Positions 26,523 through 34,767 of a stretch of DNA of 64,000 nt are shown one piece after another. Below the pieces are notes generated by a model. The model was not told where the DNA came from. It saw only the letters and a program-made list of their open reading frames with translations, and did no database searches. The DNA comes from Planctomycetaceae bacterium (GTDB lineage: Bacteria > Planctomycetota > Planctomycetia > Pirellulales > Pirellulaceae): NCBI GenBank assembly GCA_020638975.1, contig JACKHN010000011.1, positions 62,001 to 126,000 on the forward strand, in the 5' to 3' direction. Every line of letters begins with the position of its first letter. Position 1 is the first letter of the stretch. The translations under genes were made by a program, and so were the position numbers.

Positions 26523-27581
26523 CTAACCTGCCAACGAGGGTGCAATTCTTCTTGGCGTGACGAATTGTTCGAGGGCTTCCATTTCAGATTTGCCGCCGAC
26601 GATCAGCGGCGTGCGTTGGTGAATCTCGGTTGGTTCGATTTCCATGATTCGCTGGGTGCCAGAGCACGCACGGCCACCAGCCTGCTCTGCGATAAACGCC
26701 ACAGGATTCGCCTCGTACAACAGACGGAGTTTTCCTTCCGGGTTCTTGTCGGTCGGCGGGTAAAGGAACACGCCACCACGCAGCAGCGTGCGATGAAAGT
26801 CCGCGACCAGCGATCCGATATACCGCAAGGCATAACGTCGCCCCATTCCGCCACTGCGGAGATGGCTGAGGTAGTCTTGATAGGGCTTAGGAAAAGTATC
26901 CCAATAGGCATCGTTGGACGAGTAGTAGTTCCCTTGCTCGGGCATACGAATGTTTTCGTGGCTGAGGACATACGCACCGAAGGACGGATCGAGCGTGAAT
27001 CCATGCACTCCGTGGCCGGTTGTATAGACCATGATTGTTGACGAGCCATAAACCACATAGCCCGCGGCAAGCTGTTTAATCCCAGGTTGCAGGCATGCAA
27101 TCGACGGGTCGTCGCTACTCTTTGCACCTTCTGGCAATCCAAGAATTGAGAAGATTGTGCCGACACTGACGTTCACGTCGATGTTTGAGGATCCGTCGAG
27201 CGGATCGAAGACGACGACGTACTTTCCTGGGCCATCTCGACCGTCGAACGTGATCGCCTCTTCACTTTCCTCCGAAGCAATGATCGCAACATTCTCGCGA
27301 ACACCTAAGCAATGGACTAACGCTTGATCGGCGTAGACGTCGAGTTTTTGTTGAACTTCTCCTTGGACATTGATGCCACCTGCAGAACCGATCACATCCA
27401 GCAAGCCCGCTCGTCGGACTCGCGCCTCGGTCATCTTTGTTGCCAACGTGATGCCTGAGAGCAGCCAGGAAAAGCTTCCTGTAGCATGCGGCGAATGCTT
27501 GCGTTGCTCGTGCAAGATATGCTGTTGAATCGTGACAATCATCGGGTCTGCTTTGCTGGCGGCGAGTGCGTGCGATTTCAT
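26523..27581 (-). CDS. fbp: Fructose-1,6-bisphosphatase class I
   Basis: A 352-residue class I FBPase that hydrolyses fructose-1,6-bisphosphate to fructose-6-phosphate, the committed step of gluconeogenesis. The metal/substrate signature DPLDGSSNIDVNVSVGTIF is intact, as are SEESEEAI, and GGRACSGTQRIMEIEP near the C-terminus. The ATG at 27581 follows GGGAGG; the upstream extension of the ORF covers the promoter. Its own sigma-54 promoter lies 40 bp upstream. The 3' end is partly duplicated as a fragment at 21239. Confidence 0.95.
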   Translation of the reverse strand: MKSHALAASKADPMIVTIQQHILHEQRKHSPHATGSFSWLLSGITLATKMTEARVRRAGLLDVIGSAGGINVQGEVQQKLDVYADQALVHCLGVRENVAIIASEESEEAITFDGRDGPGKYVVVFDPLDGSSNIDVNVSVGTIFSILGLPEGAKSSDDPSIACLQPGIKQLAAGYVVYGSSTIMVYTTGHGVHGFTLDPSFGAYVLSHENIRMPEQGNYYSSNDAYWDTFPKPYQDYLSHLRSGGMGRRYALRYIGSLVADFHRTLLRGGVFLYPPTDKNPEGKLRLLYEANPVAFIAEQAGGRACSGTQRIMEIEPTEIHQRTPLIVGGKSEMEALEQFVTPRRIAPSLAG

Positions 27582-27618
27582 GTTGATTCCCTCCCTAGAA
27601 GCGATGTCGCGACTACTG

Positions 27619-27634
27619 TGCAAACAACATACCG
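27619..27634 (-). promoter_or_regulatory. Sigma-54 promoter for fbp
   Basis: Minus strand CGGTATGTTGTTTGCA fits GG-N10-GC (GC at 27620-27621, GG at 27632-27633) with TTGCA at -12; the first base is C rather than T. The predicted start near 27608 gives a leader of about 27 bp. Confidence 0.68.
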
Positions 27635-27658
27635 AGGACAAGATTGTTCGCAGTAATT

Positions 27659-27699
27659 CGAGCCGAATGCGCTAGCGTCTGGATGGGGCACCCGGCTCG
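27659..27699. repeat. GTGAGCCG-family intergenic hairpin repeat, copy 2
   Basis: CGAGCCGAATGCGCTAGCGTC matches the core of the copies at 3958 and 31304; a CCGGCTCG closes the hairpin. It lies upstream of the fbp promoter, after the oadB stop region. Confidence 0.6.
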
Positions 27700-27757
27700 C
27701 GTCTATTGGACTTGCGCTCTTTAGGTAACCCGCTGCGTCAGCGAGGAACCGCACAGT

Positions 27758-28906
27758 TCACTTCGCCAATTGCGACCACAACACGCCAGCAGCGATGGCA
27801 GACCCGATCACTCCTGCGACGTTCGGTGCCATGGCGTGCATGAGGAGGAAGTTGGTCGGATCCTCCTCTTGACCAATGACGTGCGCGACGCGCGCGGAGT
27901 CAGGCACGGCGGAAACACCTGCAGCTCCGATTAGCGGATTGATCTTCTCAGTCAGAAACAGGTTCATCAATTTTGCAAACAGTACACCACACGCCGTGGC
28001 GACTGCAAAAGATGCCGCACCGAGCCCAAAGATCAAAATCGACCTAGCTTGCAGGAAGTGCTGTGCGTTGGTGCTCGCTCCGACACAGAAACCGAGCAAC
28101 ATCGTCACACTGTCGATCATCGCGGAACGCGCCGTCAGCGCCAATCGATCGGTTACCATACACTCCTTCAGCAAATTTCCGAAGAATAACATGCCAATCA
28201 AAACAACCGCTCCAGGTGCCAGCATCGTGCAGATCAGGAACGCGGCAATAGGAAAGACGATTCGCTCTTGCCGCGAAACTTGTCGCGAGGGCTTCATGCG
28301 GATCAAGCGTTCTTTTCGAGTTGTCAGCAGCCTCATGATTGGCGGTTGTATCACCGGGACGAGCGCCATGTACGAATAGGCCGCGATGGCGATCGCTCCA
28401 AGCAGTTCAGGGGCCAACCGCGATGACAGGAAGATTGCTGTGGGGCCGTCAGCGCCACCAATGATTCCGATGGCACCGGCCTCTTGCGGTGTGAAGGAAA
28501 GTGTTAACGCTCCCAGATACGTCAAGAACACTCCCACTTGCGCCGCCGCTCCTAACAAGATCAACTTCGGGTTGGAGAGCATCGTGGAGAAGTCGGTCAT
28601 GGCGCCGATGCCGAGGAATATAAGCGGCGGATAAACGCCCTTTTCGACGCCGAAATATAGATATCGAAGCACTGTGCCATCGTCATAGACACTGAGCGAC
28701 ATCCCCGCCACGGATGGAATGTTCCCGACAATGACGCCAAATCCGATGGGCACCAACAGCAGCGGCTCATATTCCTTGGCGATGGCCAAATAAATGAAGC
28801 CGATCCCAATCACAATCATGATCAGATTGCCGATTTCGAGTCCGGCAAAGGCCGTTGTCCCGAACAACTGGCCTGCCTTCATGCTCAAGTATTCAAGAAC
28901 GCTCAT
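27758..28906 (-). CDS. Sodium-pump decarboxylase beta subunit (MmdB/OadB type)
   Basis: A 382-residue, highly hydrophobic protein with about nine membrane segments. It is the beta subunit of biotin-dependent Na+-translocating decarboxylases, which decarboxylates carboxybiotin and exports sodium. The signature GGADGPTAIFLSSRLAP, with the essential Asp, and the GFCVGAS and GAAGVSAVPDSAR segments are intact. The ATG at 28906 is used, not the TTG at 28909. It follows the gamma subunit by 33 bp. The neighbours (PccB-like carboxyltransferase, mutase) point to methylmalonyl-CoA rather than oxaloacetate as substrate of the complex. Confidence 0.92.
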   Translation of the reverse strand: MSVLEYLSMKAGQLFGTTAFAGLEIGNLIMIVIGIGFIYLAIAKEYEPLLLVPIGFGVIVGNIPSVAGMSLSVYDDGTVLRYLYFGVEKGVYPPLIFLGIGAMTDFSTMLSNPKLILLGAAAQVGVFLTYLGALTLSFTPQEAGAIGIIGGADGPTAIFLSSRLAPELLGAIAIAAYSYMALVPVIQPPIMRLLTTRKERLIRMKPSRQVSRQERIVFPIAAFLICTMLAPGAVVLIGMLFFGNLLKECMVTDRLALTARSAMIDSVTMLLGFCVGASTNAQHFLQARSILIFGLGAASFAVATACGVLFAKLMNLFLTEKINPLIGAAGVSAVPDSARVAHVIGQEEDPTNFLLMHAMAPNVAGVIGSAIAAGVLWSQLAK

Positions 28907-28939
28907 CAATCATCCTGTGAGTGGCAAGAAAGCGACGCA

Positions 28940-29338
28940 TCAGCCGCCTCGTTCGTGGAGTCTGTGCGATTGGTGGTGTTGCGTACGACCTTCAAGGGAC
29001 CACCCTAGATCGGCGGGAGTCAATCCGCGAATCTTTACGATGCGGTGAGGTGTGCTAATTGATTCCGCAACGGCTGCTGCAATGACGACCAGGGCTTCTT
29101 CCGATAACTCCTGGTCGGCAACAACCTGCTGGGCAATAGCTGGCTTTGAGGCCTTCGTGACACTCCCGCCGAGCATGCGCGGAAGCAGCGTGATAAACAA
29201 CACAATCAAGGACAAGGCCGTGTAGACGACGAGCACACCCATTATGGCAAGGGGAAGCCCGTGGTCCTCGAACAATGGAGATAACGTGAACTCAAACAGT
29301 GGGCGACCGTTTTGCTGAGCCAGTAGCATCCCGTTCAC
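28940..29338 (-). CDS. Sodium-pump decarboxylase gamma subunit (OadG-like)
   Basis: A 132-residue protein. A single membrane helix at about residues 28-52 (LPLAIMGVLVVYTALSLIVL) anchors it. The C-terminal half (LSEEALVVIAAAVAES, then HRIVKIRG and W) is the cytoplasmic tail that binds the carboxyltransferase. It overlaps the biotin-carrier gene upstream by four bases. Its tail is homologous to the soluble protein at 37998, which lacks the helix. Confidence 0.85.
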   Translation of the reverse strand: MNGMLLAQQNGRPLFEFTLSPLFEDHGLPLAIMGVLVVYTALSLIVLFITLLPRMLGGSVTKASKPAIAQQVVADQELSEEALVVIAAAVAESISTPHRIVKIRGLTPADLGWSLEGRTQHHQSHRLHERGG

Positions 29339-29727
29339 TCCAGTACCAAAAGGATGTGCGATTCCTGAACGGAGTCTCCTTCTTTCACGTCTACACTCTT
29401 GACTTTGCCAGGGACTGGTGCCGTGATCTGGTTCTCCATCTTCATCGCCTCCAAGACGACCAATGGCTGGCCTTGCGTGACACTGTCGCCGGGCTTTACC
29501 AATACCGATTTAATCGTGCCCGCCATCGGACTGGTCACGGCTCCCGTATCAATCGGCAATTGTGGCTTCGGTCTCGCGGACTCTGTCGTCGACGATAACG
29601 GTGCGGTAGAGGTTGGGGCCGGTTGCACTGAAGAGTGCGAGGCGTGGTGATACGGGTGGGCTTCCGTGAGATCCTCCACCGTCACATCGTAAGATTTGTT
29701 GCCGATCGTAATGCGTAGCTTCTTCAT
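29335..29727 (-). CDS. Biotin carrier subunit of the sodium-pump decarboxylase
   Basis: A 130-residue biotinyl protein. The first 20 residues form a small beta segment, residues 30-65 a Pro/Thr/Ser-rich flexible linker, and residues 65-130 the biotinyl domain with EAMKMEN (biotinylated Lys96). It carries the carboxyl group from the MmdA-type carboxyltransferase to the membrane beta subunit. Four-base ATGA overlaps on both sides couple it to mmdA and to the gamma subunit. Confidence 0.92.
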   Translation of the reverse strand: MKKLRITIGNKSYDVTVEDLTEAHPYHHASHSSVQPAPTSTAPLSSTTESARPKPQLPIDTGAVTSPMAGTIKSVLVKPGDSVTQGQPLVVLEAMKMENQITAPVPGKVKSVDVKEGDSVQESHILLVLE

Positions 29728-31277
29728 AAGGGAATCAGTCCATGTTTCTTTGGCGGACGGGTTTCACTCTTTGTTAACGTATTACGCAGGGCCAGCGAAA
29801 TGACACATCGCGTCCGAGCTGGCGAGATGACGTCAGTAATCATCCCATGCGAGGCTGCCATGTAAGGCGAAGCGAATCGATCGCGATATTCGTCAATGAA
29901 CTGTTTACGTGTTGCTACCTTGTCTTCGGCCTCTGCGATTTCGTTGCGATACAACACGTTAACGGCTCCTTCCGCTCCCATCACTGCGATCTCCGCTGTT
30001 GGCCACGCGAAGACCATATCTGCCTTCAAGTCGCGGCTGCACATAGCAAGATACGAGCCACCGTAGGCCTTACGCGTGATGACCGTAATCTTTGGCACGG
30101 TCGCCGCCGAATAGGCGAATAACATCTTCGCGCCGTGGCGTATGATACCGCCTTGCTCTTGAGCCACCCCGGGTAGAAATCCAGGAACGTCGACAAGTGT
30201 CAGTATCGGAATGTTGAAAGCATTGCAGAAGCGGATAAAGCGAGCACCTTTGTCGGAAGCATCGATGTCGAGTGTGCCGGCCTTCACATTCGGCTGATTG
30301 GCGATGATGCCAACAACGACACCGTCCACGCGGGCGAAACCGACGATGATGTTCGGTGCGAAGTCGCGATGTACTTCTAGAAAGCAGTCCTTGTCGACAA
30401 TTCGCTCGATCACGTCGTACATGTTCATGGTGCCCTTTGGATCTTCGGGCAGAATCTCGTTCATAGACTCATCGGGATCAAGGCAGATCTCGTCGGTGGG
30501 CGCATGCGGCGGATTCTGGACGTTGTTGGCGGGCAAGAACGACAGCAGCGCGGTGACGATCTGCATGGCGTGTCGATCGTCTTCGGCGACGAACTGGACA
30601 TTGCCACTGATGCCCGCGTTAGCCGCAGCGCTACCGATTTCGTCCATCGTGCAATCAACGCCTGTAGCCGCCTTGATCACTTGCGGCCCACAGATGAACA
30701 TATTGGCGTTCTCTCGCGTCATGATCAGAAAGTCCATCAACGCTGGTGAGTAAGCGGCACCACCCGCACAGTTGCCAGCGATGACTCCAATTTGTGGGAC
30801 GCAGCCCGAGAGTAAGACGTTGCGATAGAAAACCTGGCCGTAGCCGGACAGCGATTCGACGCCCTCCTGGATGCGAGCTCCGCCGGAATCATTGATCGCG
30901 ACGAACGGCATGCCGCCTTCGAGGGCATAGTCCATGATGTCACAAATTTTCTTCGCATGACGCTGACCCAACGCTCCGCCGCCGACGGTTGCATCTTGGC
31001 TGAAGGCAGCGACCGGCTGGCCGTTGACCCGTCCGACGCCGGTCACGATGCCATCACAGGGCATCGATTTCTTTTCCATACCGAAGTCGTGGCAGGAATG
31101 CTCGACATGCATGCCCCACTCTTGAAAAGTGAATGGGTCGAAAAAGATATCCAGCCGCTCGCGAGCCGAAAGCATGCCTTTCGCCTGCCGCACTGCATGT
31201 CGGCTGTCACCTCCGCCAACGAGCAGCTTGCTCTGTCGTTGCTCCAAATCTTGCAGCAATTCTTTGCGAATGGTCAT
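29724..31277 (-). CDS. mmdA: Methylmalonyl-CoA decarboxylase carboxyltransferase (alpha) subunit
   Basis: A 517-residue carboxyltransferase of the MmdA/PccB family (INDSGGARIQEG, GNCAGGAAYSPA, DVPGFLPGVAQEQGG, C-terminal KKHGLIPL). It transfers the carboxyl group from (S)-methylmalonyl-CoA to biotin. Co-transcription with biotin carrier, gamma and beta sodium-pump subunits shows that it belongs to the energy-conserving decarboxylase, in contrast to pccB (16916) and the transcarboxylase 12S (38344). A sigma-54 promoter lies about 150 bp upstream. Confidence 0.9.
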   Translation of the reverse strand: MTIRKELLQDLEQRQSKLLVGGGDSRHAVRQAKGMLSARERLDIFFDPFTFQEWGMHVEHSCHDFGMEKKSMPCDGIVTGVGRVNGQPVAAFSQDATVGGGALGQRHAKKICDIMDYALEGGMPFVAINDSGGARIQEGVESLSGYGQVFYRNVLLSGCVPQIGVIAGNCAGGAAYSPALMDFLIMTRENANMFICGPQVIKAATGVDCTMDEIGSAAANAGISGNVQFVAEDDRHAMQIVTALLSFLPANNVQNPPHAPTDEICLDPDESMNEILPEDPKGTMNMYDVIERIVDKDCFLEVHRDFAPNIIVGFARVDGVVVGIIANQPNVKAGTLDIDASDKGARFIRFCNAFNIPILTLVDVPGFLPGVAQEQGGIIRHGAKMLFAYSAATVPKITVITRKAYGGSYLAMCSRDLKADMVFAWPTAEIAVMGAEGAVNVLYRNEIAEAEDKVATRKQFIDEYRDRFASPYMAASHGMITDVISPARTRCVISLALRNTLTKSETRPPKKHGLIPL

Positions 31278-31303
31278 GGCTTCTATTTCTCTGCAATTTA
31301 GTC

Positions 31304-31368
31304 GTGAGCCGAACGCACTAGCGTCGGATGTGTGCGTGGACTGCCCGAGGTCAGCGCCTACGGCTCAC
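31304..31368. repeat. GTGAGCCG-family hairpin repeat, copy 3, in the mmdA leader
   Basis: GTGAGCCGAACGC at the left and GCGCCTACGGCTCAC at the right form an imperfect hairpin with the family core CTAGCG. It lies between the predicted sigma-54 start (about 31430) and the mmdA ATG (31277), so it would be transcribed as part of the leader. Confidence 0.6.
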
Positions 31369-31440
31369 AAGGCCGCGGTAAAGCGAATCGCGTTGTTGGA
31401 CGGATCGCTTTGGCGTTGGCTCGGATTTACATTGACTAAA

Positions 31441-31456
31441 AGCAACTTCTAGGCCA
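31441..31456 (-). promoter_or_regulatory. Sigma-54 promoter for the mmdA sodium-pump operon
   Basis: Minus strand TGGCCTAGAAGTTGCT fits GG-N10-GC (GC at 31442-31443, GG at 31454-31455) with perfect TGGC and TTGCT. It separates the mmdA operon from the meaB gene that ends at 31512. Confidence 0.75.
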
Positions 31457-31511
31457 TCGCAACAGAAAATCTTCAGCTGGTGCCAGCAGGCTCGCATTGT
31501 GCCGAGGTTAT

Positions 31512-32534
31512 CTAGCTTTCGGGAGCATCGTGATCCGAAAGTCCGAACGCATCCAGTATCCTTCGGGCGGCAACTTCGGGCGGGAGCATGCCTGTAAGGA
31601 CGTCCTTTTCCAGAGTCTCACGCATTGAACGCACTTTGGGATGTTGACGAACTGCTTGCCGCAGTCGATCCTCGATGATCGCCCACAACCAACGAACTCC
31701 TTGTTGGCGGTGTCGTTCTGCGAGTTCGCCGTTTGCTTTGCTGTTGGCGTATCGTTCTTCAACCGCTTGCCATACGGCGTCAACATGTTCCTTGTGCAGG
31801 GCGCTGCATGTCAATACGGTTGGCAAACGCTCATGTCTCCCCAGGAGCGATTGAAGCGCCGACTCGTATTGTCGCGCCGCAACTTGTGCCGCAAACAGCG
31901 TGTTGCCGTCCGCCTTGTTGACAGCAATCACATCGACCAATTCCAACAGGCCGCGTTTGATCCCTTGCAAGTCATCGCCGGCACCGGGCAGCATGAGAGC
32001 CAGAAAACAATCGGTCATATCGGCGACCATTGTCTCGGACTGGCCGACACCGACGGTTTCTACTAACACCACGTCATAGCCAGCGGCTTCACAGATCAGC
32101 ATGCTCTCGCGTGTCTTGCGCGCCACACCGCCCAACGTTCCCGCCGAAGGTGAGGGGCGAATGAAAGCATTTGGTTCCGCGGAGAGCTTGGTCATCCTTG
32201 TCTTATCGCCGAGGATACTGCCGCCGCTGATGCCGCTGGACGGATCGACTGCCAACACGGCGACTCGTCGTCCCTGCCGCACGAGATGCAAACCGACCGC
32301 TTCGATAAACGTACTTTTGCCTGCGCCGGGCGCTCCGGTGATACCAACTCGGATGGCCTGGCCTGTATGAGGCAACAGTCTCGTTAATAGTGCTTCTGCT
32401 TGTCGCTGATGGGCTGGGTTGTTTGATTCGATCAGCGTCAAGGCTCGCGGCAGTACTTTGATGTCACAAGCTCGCACACCGGCACAGAACTCGTCCAACG
32501 TCAGGTCGCGGCGGCGAGGAATATCACGCTTCAT
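31512..32534 (-). CDS. meaB: MeaB, methylmalonyl-CoA mutase-protecting GTPase
   Basis: A 340-residue G3E-family GTPase with Walker A GAPGAGKST, the switch region DPSSGISGGSILGDKTRM and the NKAD guanine motif. MeaB gates cobalamin delivery and protects methylmalonyl-CoA mutase from inactivation. The ATG at 32534 is used; a GTG at 32543 is an alternative. It follows mutB by 12 bp, so the two are surely co-expressed. Confidence 0.93.
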   Translation of the reverse strand: MKRDIPRRRDLTLDEFCAGVRACDIKVLPRALTLIESNNPAHQRQAEALLTRLLPHTGQAIRVGITGAPGAGKSTFIEAVGLHLVRQGRRVAVLAVDPSSGISGGSILGDKTRMTKLSAEPNAFIRPSPSAGTLGGVARKTRESMLICEAAGYDVVLVETVGVGQSETMVADMTDCFLALMLPGAGDDLQGIKRGLLELVDVIAVNKADGNTLFAAQVAARQYESALQSLLGRHERLPTVLTCSALHKEHVDAVWQAVEERYANSKANGELAERHRQQGVRWLWAIIEDRLRQAVRQHPKVRSMRETLEKDVLTGMLPPEVAARRILDAFGLSDHDAPES

Positions 32535-32546
32535 GCCGACCACCGA

Positions 32547-34766
32547 TCATGCTTCCGCAGCCTTGGTTGCATCGTCGAACTTGAATCCAAGTCGATCTGC
32601 CAGGTCTCGAAGGAGTTTGACGGCGGCTTCGCCAATGACCGTTCCAGGACCAAATACTTCCGCGGCACCGGCGTCGAACAGCGCTTGGCGATCGTCCGGT
32701 GGAATCACACCACCGGCAACAATCATGATGTCCTCGCGTCCCAGGGCGGCTAACGCGTCGCGCAGTTGCGGGATCAGCGTGAGATGTCCAGCCGCGAGCG
32801 AGCTGACTCCGACAATATGTACGTCGTTCTCCACGGCTTGCCGCGCGGTCTCGGCGGGTGTACAGAACAGCGGACCGATATCAACATCAAATCCTAGATC
32901 GGCGAACGCACTGGCAATTACCTTTTGCCCGCGATCGTGTCCGTCTTGTCCCATCTTGGCAACCAAGATCCGTGGACGTCGGCCTTCGATCTTTTCAAAT
33001 CGTTCGACAAGTCGTTGAACTTCTCCCTTCATAGCATCGTTCTCTAGTGCCGAGGCATAGACACCGCGTACGGACTGAACTGGTGCAGCGTAGCGGCCAA
33101 AGACCTTTTCCAGGGCGTCGCTAATCTCGCCCACGGTTGCTTTGGCTCGCGCTGCACGAACCGCTAGTTCTAGCAGGTTTCCGGTCTTGTTGCTTGCTGC
33201 GTCGGTGAGCGCCTGCAAGGCCGCATCGACGACGGACTGGTCTCGCTCAGCTCGCAGCCGCTTCAAGTTCGCGATTTGAGCTTCGCGGACGGCTGTATTG
33301 TCGACATGTAAAACGTTAAGCTTTTCTTCGCCCGTGAGGCAGTACTTGTTAACGCCAATGACCGTCTGTTGGCCGGAATCGATGCGCGCTTGTGTGCGGG
33401 CCGCCGCTTCTTCGATTCGCATCTTTGGGATACCCGCCTGAATCGCCTTGGTCATCCCGCCCAGTTCTTCGACTTCGCGGATATGGGTCCAAGCTCGCTG
33501 GGCCAAATCATGCGTCAGCCGTTCCACGAAGTAGCTGCCGCCCCAAGGATCGACGACATCGCAGGTGTCTGTCTCTTGCTGAATGAATAGCTGCGTGTTG
33601 CGGGCAATGCGAGCGGAAAAATCGGTGGGCAAGGCGAGTGCTTCATCCAAGGCGTTCGTGTGCAGCGACTGTGTGTGGCCGTGCGTGGCAGCCAACGCTT
33701 CGAGGCAAGTGCGCGTGACGTTGTTGTAAACATCTTGCGCGGTCAAGCTCCAACCGCTCGTCTGACTGTGGGTGCGTAGCGAGAGACTCTTCGGATTCTT
33801 AGGCTCGAACTTCTTAATCAACTTGGCCCAAATCATGCGTGCTGCGCGAAGCTTGGCAACTTCCATGAAGTAGTTCATGCCAATCGCCCAGAAGAACGAC
33901 AGCCGCGGACAAAAGGCATCGACGTCCAGTCCGGCTTCACGCCCCGTCCGCACATACTCGACGCCATCGGCCAACGTATATGCAAGCTCCAGATCGGCGG
34001 TGGCACCGGCTTCCTGCATGTGATAGCCGCTGATGCTGATGCTGTTGAACTTCGGCATCCGCTGGCTCGTGAACTCGAAAATGTCCGCGATGATGCGAAC
34101 ACTCGGCGCCGGTGGATAGATATACGTATTACGAACCATGAACTCCTTGAGAATGTCGTTTTGGATTGTGCCAGCGAGTTGCTCCGGCTTCACGCCTTGT
34201 TCCTCAGCCGCCACGATGTACAACGCCAGCACAGGCAGCACTGCGCCGTTCATGGTCATCGAAACGCTCATCCGATCCAGCGGGATGCCATCAAAAAGCA
34301 TTCGCATATCGTAGATGCTATCGATGGCCACTCCGGCCATCCCAACGTCGCCGGTGACTCGTTCATGGTCCGAGTCGTATCCGCGATGTGTTGCCAGATC
34401 GAAGGCGATACTCAAACCCTTCTGCCCGGCTGCGAGATTGCGACGGTAAAAGGCATTCGAGTCTTTCGCCGTCGAAAAGCCAGCGTACTGCCGCACGGTC
34501 CAAGGCTGCTGGACGTACATCGTCGCGTAAGGACCGCGCAAAAACGGTGGCAACCCGGGCATCGTCTCAAGATGGTCAACGCCCTTGAGATCGGCTGCTG
34601 AATAAAGCGGTTTGACCGAAATGTGCTCGGGCGTCTCCCAGATGAGTTGTTCACCTGCCCGATCTGCAACCTCTTGCCAAGCACTAAGGCTTGGCGAAAT
34701 TGCGCGACCATCTTTTAGAGGCACGTCGGCGAAATTCGGAATCTTGGTCATGCTTTTGGTTCCCAT
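32547..34766 (-). CDS. mutB: Methylmalonyl-CoA mutase, catalytic (large) subunit
   Basis: A 739-residue adenosylcobalamin enzyme interconverting succinyl-CoA and (R)-methylmalonyl-CoA. The N-terminal substrate barrel has RQYAGFSTAKDSNAFYRRNL and FDLATHRGYDSD. The C-terminal B12 domain has the base-off motif DGHDRG with its cobalt-ligating His, plus GVSSLAAGH and VAGGVIPPDD. Start ATG at 34766 lies one base after the mutA stop; ATG 34751 (MTKIPNF) is an alternative. It forms a heterodimer with MutA. Confidence 0.95.
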   Translation of the reverse strand: MGTKSMTKIPNFADVPLKDGRAISPSLSAWQEVADRAGEQLIWETPEHISVKPLYSAADLKGVDHLETMPGLPPFLRGPYATMYVQQPWTVRQYAGFSTAKDSNAFYRRNLAAGQKGLSIAFDLATHRGYDSDHERVTGDVGMAGVAIDSIYDMRMLFDGIPLDRMSVSMTMNGAVLPVLALYIVAAEEQGVKPEQLAGTIQNDILKEFMVRNTYIYPPAPSVRIIADIFEFTSQRMPKFNSISISGYHMQEAGATADLELAYTLADGVEYVRTGREAGLDVDAFCPRLSFFWAIGMNYFMEVAKLRAARMIWAKLIKKFEPKNPKSLSLRTHSQTSGWSLTAQDVYNNVTRTCLEALAATHGHTQSLHTNALDEALALPTDFSARIARNTQLFIQQETDTCDVVDPWGGSYFVERLTHDLAQRAWTHIREVEELGGMTKAIQAGIPKMRIEEAAARTQARIDSGQQTVIGVNKYCLTGEEKLNVLHVDNTAVREAQIANLKRLRAERDQSVVDAALQALTDAASNKTGNLLELAVRAARAKATVGEISDALEKVFGRYAAPVQSVRGVYASALENDAMKGEVQRLVERFEKIEGRRPRILVAKMGQDGHDRGQKVIASAFADLGFDVDIGPLFCTPAETARQAVENDVHIVGVSSLAAGHLTLIPQLRDALAALGREDIMIVAGGVIPPDDRQALFDAGAAEVFGPGTVIGEAAVKLLRDLADRLGFKFDDATKAAEA

Positions 34767-34767
34767 A

